Positions 7,177 through 9,215 of a stretch of DNA of 9,215 bases are shown one piece after another (the stretch's first letter is position 1; each line of letters starts with the position of its first letter). The position numbers and the translations under genes were made by a program. This DNA comes from Chloroflexota bacterium (lineage in GTDB: Bacteria > Chloroflexota > Limnocylindria > Limnocylindrales > CSP1-4), in contig JAJYJR010000206.1 of the NCBI GenBank assembly GCA_021789355.1, positions 1 through 9,215 on the forward strand, written 5' to 3'. The notes under the pieces are model-generated. The model was given only the letters and a program-made list of their open reading frames with translations. It made no database searches and was not told the origin of the DNA.

Positions 7177-7974
7177 ATGTCGTACAAGGACAAGATCAAG
7201 ACCGATCTCTTCCCCACGATCTGGTGCCCGGGCTGCGGGATCGGCCTCATCATGACCCAGCTGGCCATGGTGATGGACGACCTGGGCCTGGACAAGTCGA
7301 ACACCGTGATGGTGACGGGCATCGGCTGCACGGGCCGCATGGGCGCCTACATGCAGTTCGACTCCGTCTACACACTCCATGGCCGCACGCTCCCCGTCGC
7401 CGAGGCGATCGCGACCGTCCGCCCCGAGCTCAACGTCATCGTGGTCTCGGGCGACGGCGACCTGACCTCGATCGGCGGCAACCATCTGCTGCACGCGATC
7501 CGGCGGAACCCGCGGGTCAAGGTGCTCTGCAACAACAACGAGATCTACGGCCTGACGGGCGGCCAGACGGGGCCGACCACGCCGGTCGGCACGAAGACCG
7601 TGTCGTCTCCGGCCGGTGCCACCTTCAGCCCCGTGAACCTGCAGGGGCTCGTCAACACCAACGCGAACGCGTTCTACGCCAAGACGACGGTCTACCACCA
7701 GGGGCAGATGCGGCGGACGATCAAGGAGGCCCTCGAGTGGCCCGGGTTCGCCTTCGTCGACATCACCAGCCAGTGCATCGAGAACAACGGGCGCCGGATC
7801 GGGTTCCCGAGCGCCAACGAGATGCTCAACTACTACAAGAAGGAATACCGGCAGGCGCCTCCCGGATCGACGCGGCTGGCGAACCACCAGCTGGGGATCG
7901 TCAAGGGCAAGCCGGCCGGGACCGAGCCGGCGCCCGTGGGGGCCGCCTCGGGGAACGGGAGCGGCAAGGCATGA
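7177..7974 (+). CDS. 2-oxoacid:ferredoxin oxidoreductase beta subunit (TPP-binding)
   Basis: It supplies the diphosphate-binding half of the TPP site. The 265 residues show WCPGCG (16-21), GIGCTGR (48-54), the TLHGR loop (66-70), the TPP/Mg motif GDGD (92-95) and NNNEIYGLTGGQ (119-130). The length suits the short KorB/VorB form, which lacks the extra cluster-binding extension of fused pyruvate oxidoreductases. The ATG at 7177 lies 41 nt after alpha. Its Shine-Dalgarno is poor (GAGG at 7160-7163, 13 nt away), but the MSYKDKIKTDLFPTIWCPGCG start is family-typical. A Gly/Ala/Pro-rich tail follows residue 245. Its TGA overlaps the gamma start as ATGA. Confidence 0.93.
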   Translation: MSYKDKIKTDLFPTIWCPGCGIGLIMTQLAMVMDDLGLDKSNTVMVTGIGCTGRMGAYMQFDSVYTLHGRTLPVAEAIATVRPELNVIVVSGDGDLTSIGGNHLLHAIRRNPRVKVLCNNNEIYGLTGGQTGPTTPVGTKTVSSPAGATFSPVNLQGLVNTNANAFYAKTTVYHQGQMRRTIKEALEWPGFAFVDITSQCIENNGRRIGFPSANEMLNYYKKEYRQAPPGSTRLANHQLGIVKGKPAGTEPAPVGAASGNGSGKA

Positions 7975-8591
7975 CCGAGCACGCGATCGTCATCGACGGT
8001 GTCGGCGGCCAGGGGGTCCGGGTCATCGGCAACACCATGGCCACCCTGCTGGGCGCGATGGGCTACGAGGTGACGCTCCTCTACGACTACGACTCGAGCG
8101 TCCGGGGTGGCATGAGCGAGGCGTTCCTCAAGTACGCCGACGAGCCGATCTCGAACCCGGTGGTCGAGCACGCGAACGTCACGCTCCGCCTCGCGGACCG
8201 CGGCCCGAACCACCTGGACAGCGACTACGTGGTCTGCGACATCGGGCTGGCGAAGCCCGGCGAGCAGGCCGAGGAGATCCCCTTCCTCGAGCTGGGGGTG
8301 AAGCACTTCGGTCGCGACCTGTTCGGCAACATGATCGCCCTTGGCCGCCTGCTCCGGCTTTCCGAGGTGTCGTTCGACGAGGCGGCGTTGATCGCGGCGC
8401 TTCCGGCGAAGTACCGCGAGGAGAACATCGGCGCCGTGCGCCACGGGTACGAGCTGACCCCCGACCAGATCCGCCGGATCGTGCCGGAGGAGGCCGCCGG
8501 ACGGTTTGCCGGACGCTACGCCGAGGCGGTGCTGGCCGGCGCCGATCCGAACCGGGCGATCGAGGTGGCCGCGCAGCACGCGACGGCCTGA
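7971..8591 (+). CDS. 2-oxoacid:ferredoxin oxidoreductase gamma subunit
   Basis: This catalytic-complex subunit binds CoA and stabilises the assembly. The 206 residues start with VIDGVGGQGVRVIGNTMA (7-24), the glycine-rich GxGGQG signature of the POR gamma/KorC family. SSVRGGMSEAFLKY (42-55) is the form of the conserved RGG segment, followed by ISNPVV (60-65). The C-terminal 60 residues (from about 145) continue the family pattern with a helical region. It starts at the ATG at 7971, overlapping the beta stop by 4 nt, so translation is probably coupled. The delta-alpha-beta-gamma order gives a complete four-subunit enzyme. Confidence 0.92.
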   Translation: MTEHAIVIDGVGGQGVRVIGNTMATLLGAMGYEVTLLYDYDSSVRGGMSEAFLKYADEPISNPVVEHANVTLRLADRGPNHLDSDYVVCDIGLAKPGEQAEEIPFLELGVKHFGRDLFGNMIALGRLLRLSEVSFDEAALIAALPAKYREENIGAVRHGYELTPDQIRRIVPEEAAGRFAGRYAEAVLAGADPNRAIEVAAQHATA

Positions 8592-8597
8592 CGACCG

Positions 8598-8999
8598 GTG
8601 GCCGAGGGGCCGCTCGTCGCGGTGCTCGCCGACGACCTGGTCTGGGCGACCCGGCTGGACCGCCTCGTCCAGGATGCGGGTGGCCGGCCGCTGCCAGTCA
8701 GGACGCTGGACGCGCTCGACCGGGTGCTGGACGGTAACGGCGGGCAGGGCCGGTCGCTGCCGCCGGCGGGTGTCGTGGTCGACCTGACAGGTCGCACCTA
8801 CGACGGGATCGATGCCGTGCGCCACGCGGCCGCCAGGGGCGCGCCGGTGGTGGCGGTCGGGCAACACGACGACCGGGCAGGCCGGGAGGCGGCCCGGTTG
8901 GCTGGCGCGTCCAGGGTGCACGCCTATGGTCGCCTGTTCGCGGCCGGGCCGAGCGCCCTGGTGTCGTGGATCGGCGAGCTGTCTGGAGGCCGGGAATGA
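8598..8999 (+). CDS. Degenerate response-regulator receiver-like protein
   Basis: The GTG start lies 6 nt after the gamma stop, so it belongs to the oxidoreductase operon. The 133 residues fit an alternating beta/alpha receiver-like pattern with no output domain. LVAVLADDLVWATRL (6-20) holds the acidic pair Asp12-Asp13. GVVVDLTGRTYDG (58-70) places Asp62 where a phosphoacceptor Asp would be. VVAVGQHDD (84-92) has Gly where receivers have Thr/Ser, and RVHAYGRLF (106-114) has Tyr near the position of the conserved Lys. It thus keeps the acidic triad but seems to lack the two switch residues. It could be an atypical receiver or another flavodoxin-like fold. No kinase is nearby. I do not recognise a named family; the role may be modulation of the enzyme or operon, unproven. 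Confidence 0.6.
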   Translation: MAEGPLVAVLADDLVWATRLDRLVQDAGGRPLPVRTLDALDRVLDGNGGQGRSLPPAGVVVDLTGRTYDGIDAVRHAAARGAPVVAVGQHDDRAGREAARLAGASRVHAYGRLFAAGPSALVSWIGELSGGRE

Positions 9000-9058
9000 A
9001 CGGGAAGGGGGGAGCCGTGGCGGCGACCGGCCGCGCGACGGGGGAGGCGTCCGCATGA
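8996..9058 (+). CDS. Possible 20-residue ORF bridging two genes by ATGA overlaps
   Basis: An ATG at 8996 overlaps the stop of the receiver-like gene as ATGA, and its own TGA (9056-9058) overlaps the next ATG at 9055, also as ATGA. The peptide is Gly/Ala-rich, starting MNGKGGAVAA, with no recognisable motif. It may simply carry ribosomes across the 55-nt gap, or be chance. Composition does not distinguish these. Confidence 0.22.
   Translation: MNGKGGAVAATGRATGEASA
9041..9047 (+). promoter_or_regulatory. Ribosome binding site of the M24B peptidase gene
   Basis: GGGGAGG lies 7 nt before the ATG at 9055 and fixes that start. Confidence 0.6.
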
Positions 9059-9215
9059 CGGCAGGTCCGGGCAGGCCGCCGGAGATCGCGCCCGCGCGCT
9101 TCGGAACCCGCATCCGCGCGGCGCGCGAGAGGATGCGTGCCGGGGGTGACATCGCCCTGCTCGTCGGCGTGGGCGCGGACCTCCGCTGGCTGACCGGGTA
9201 CGACGCGATGAACCT
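9055..9215 (+). CDS. M24B-family (Xaa-Pro peptidase / creatinase-like) protein, N-terminal fragment, 3' truncated by window edge
   Basis: Only the first 53 residues are present. After a basic start and FGTRIRAARERM (16-27) comes IALLVGVGADLRWLTGYDAM (33-52). This matches the creatinase N-terminal domain pattern, in which a hydrophobic strand leads to an asparagine or aspartate, then (Y/W)LTG(Y/F). The metal-binding catalytic domain lies beyond the edge, so peptidase activity cannot be confirmed. Members remove N-terminal residues preceding proline, or split Xaa-Pro dipeptides; others hydrolyse creatine. The start is chosen on GGGGAGG 7 nt upstream. It is probably part of the oxidoreductase operon. 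Confidence 0.75.
   Translation, partial: MTAGPGRPPEIAPARFGTRIRAARERMRAGGDIALLVGVGADLRWLTGYDAMN

Noticed and set aside
7833..9152. 439-codon minus-strand open frame
   Set aside because: Antisense to the gamma subunit and receiver-like gene, low complexity and without motifs.

Overview
The window is very GC-rich by eye (near 70%), with dense genes, short spacers and strong G/C bias at third codon positions. It suggests a high-GC bacterium, possibly an uncultured Chloroflexota or actinobacterial-type lineage. Supporting this are TANNNT -10 hexamers exactly 6 nt before two ATG starts (leaderless genes) and good GGAGG sites before internal operon genes. The lineage call is inference; there is no rRNA or other marker gene here.

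Layout. (1) Positions 2-1246, + strand: the C-terminal 414 residues of a tyrosine phenol-lyase whose N-terminus lies left of the window. (2) 1304-3713, + strand: a LiaF-like membrane protein with its own leaderless promoter, an abutting small thioredoxin-fold protein whose 3' end does not resolve cleanly, and a monofunctional proline dehydrogenase. (3) 3749-5468, - strand: an EamA/DMT transporter (leaderless) followed by a KDPG/KHG-type aldolase. (4) About 5557 to the right edge, + strand: an operon for a four-subunit 2-oxoacid:ferredoxin oxidoreductase (dicluster ferredoxin, alpha, beta, gamma), then a degenerate receiver-domain protein, a possible 20-residue coupled ORF, and the start of an M24B (Xaa-Pro peptidase/creatinase-like) protein.

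How it fits together. Most of the enzymes belong to amino-acid and peptide catabolism feeding 2-oxoacids into ferredoxin reduction. Tyrosine phenol-lyase yields pyruvate, ammonia and phenol. Proline dehydrogenase starts proline-to-glutamate/2-oxoglutarate conversion. A KHG-type aldolase would cleave 4-hydroxy-2-oxoglutarate to pyruvate and glyoxylate. The oxidoreductase decarboxylates a 2-oxoacid to an acyl-CoA with ferredoxin. An M24B peptidase could release proline from peptides. This is a reading of neighbourhood, not proof of one pathway.

No mobile element, CRISPR array, tRNA or rRNA was seen. I see no clearly new multi-gene system. The less ordinary points are the repeated leaderless promoter geometry, the aldolase with an altered phosphate loop, the thioredoxin-like/proline dehydrogenase frame conflict, and the pseudo-receiver attached to the oxidoreductase operon.
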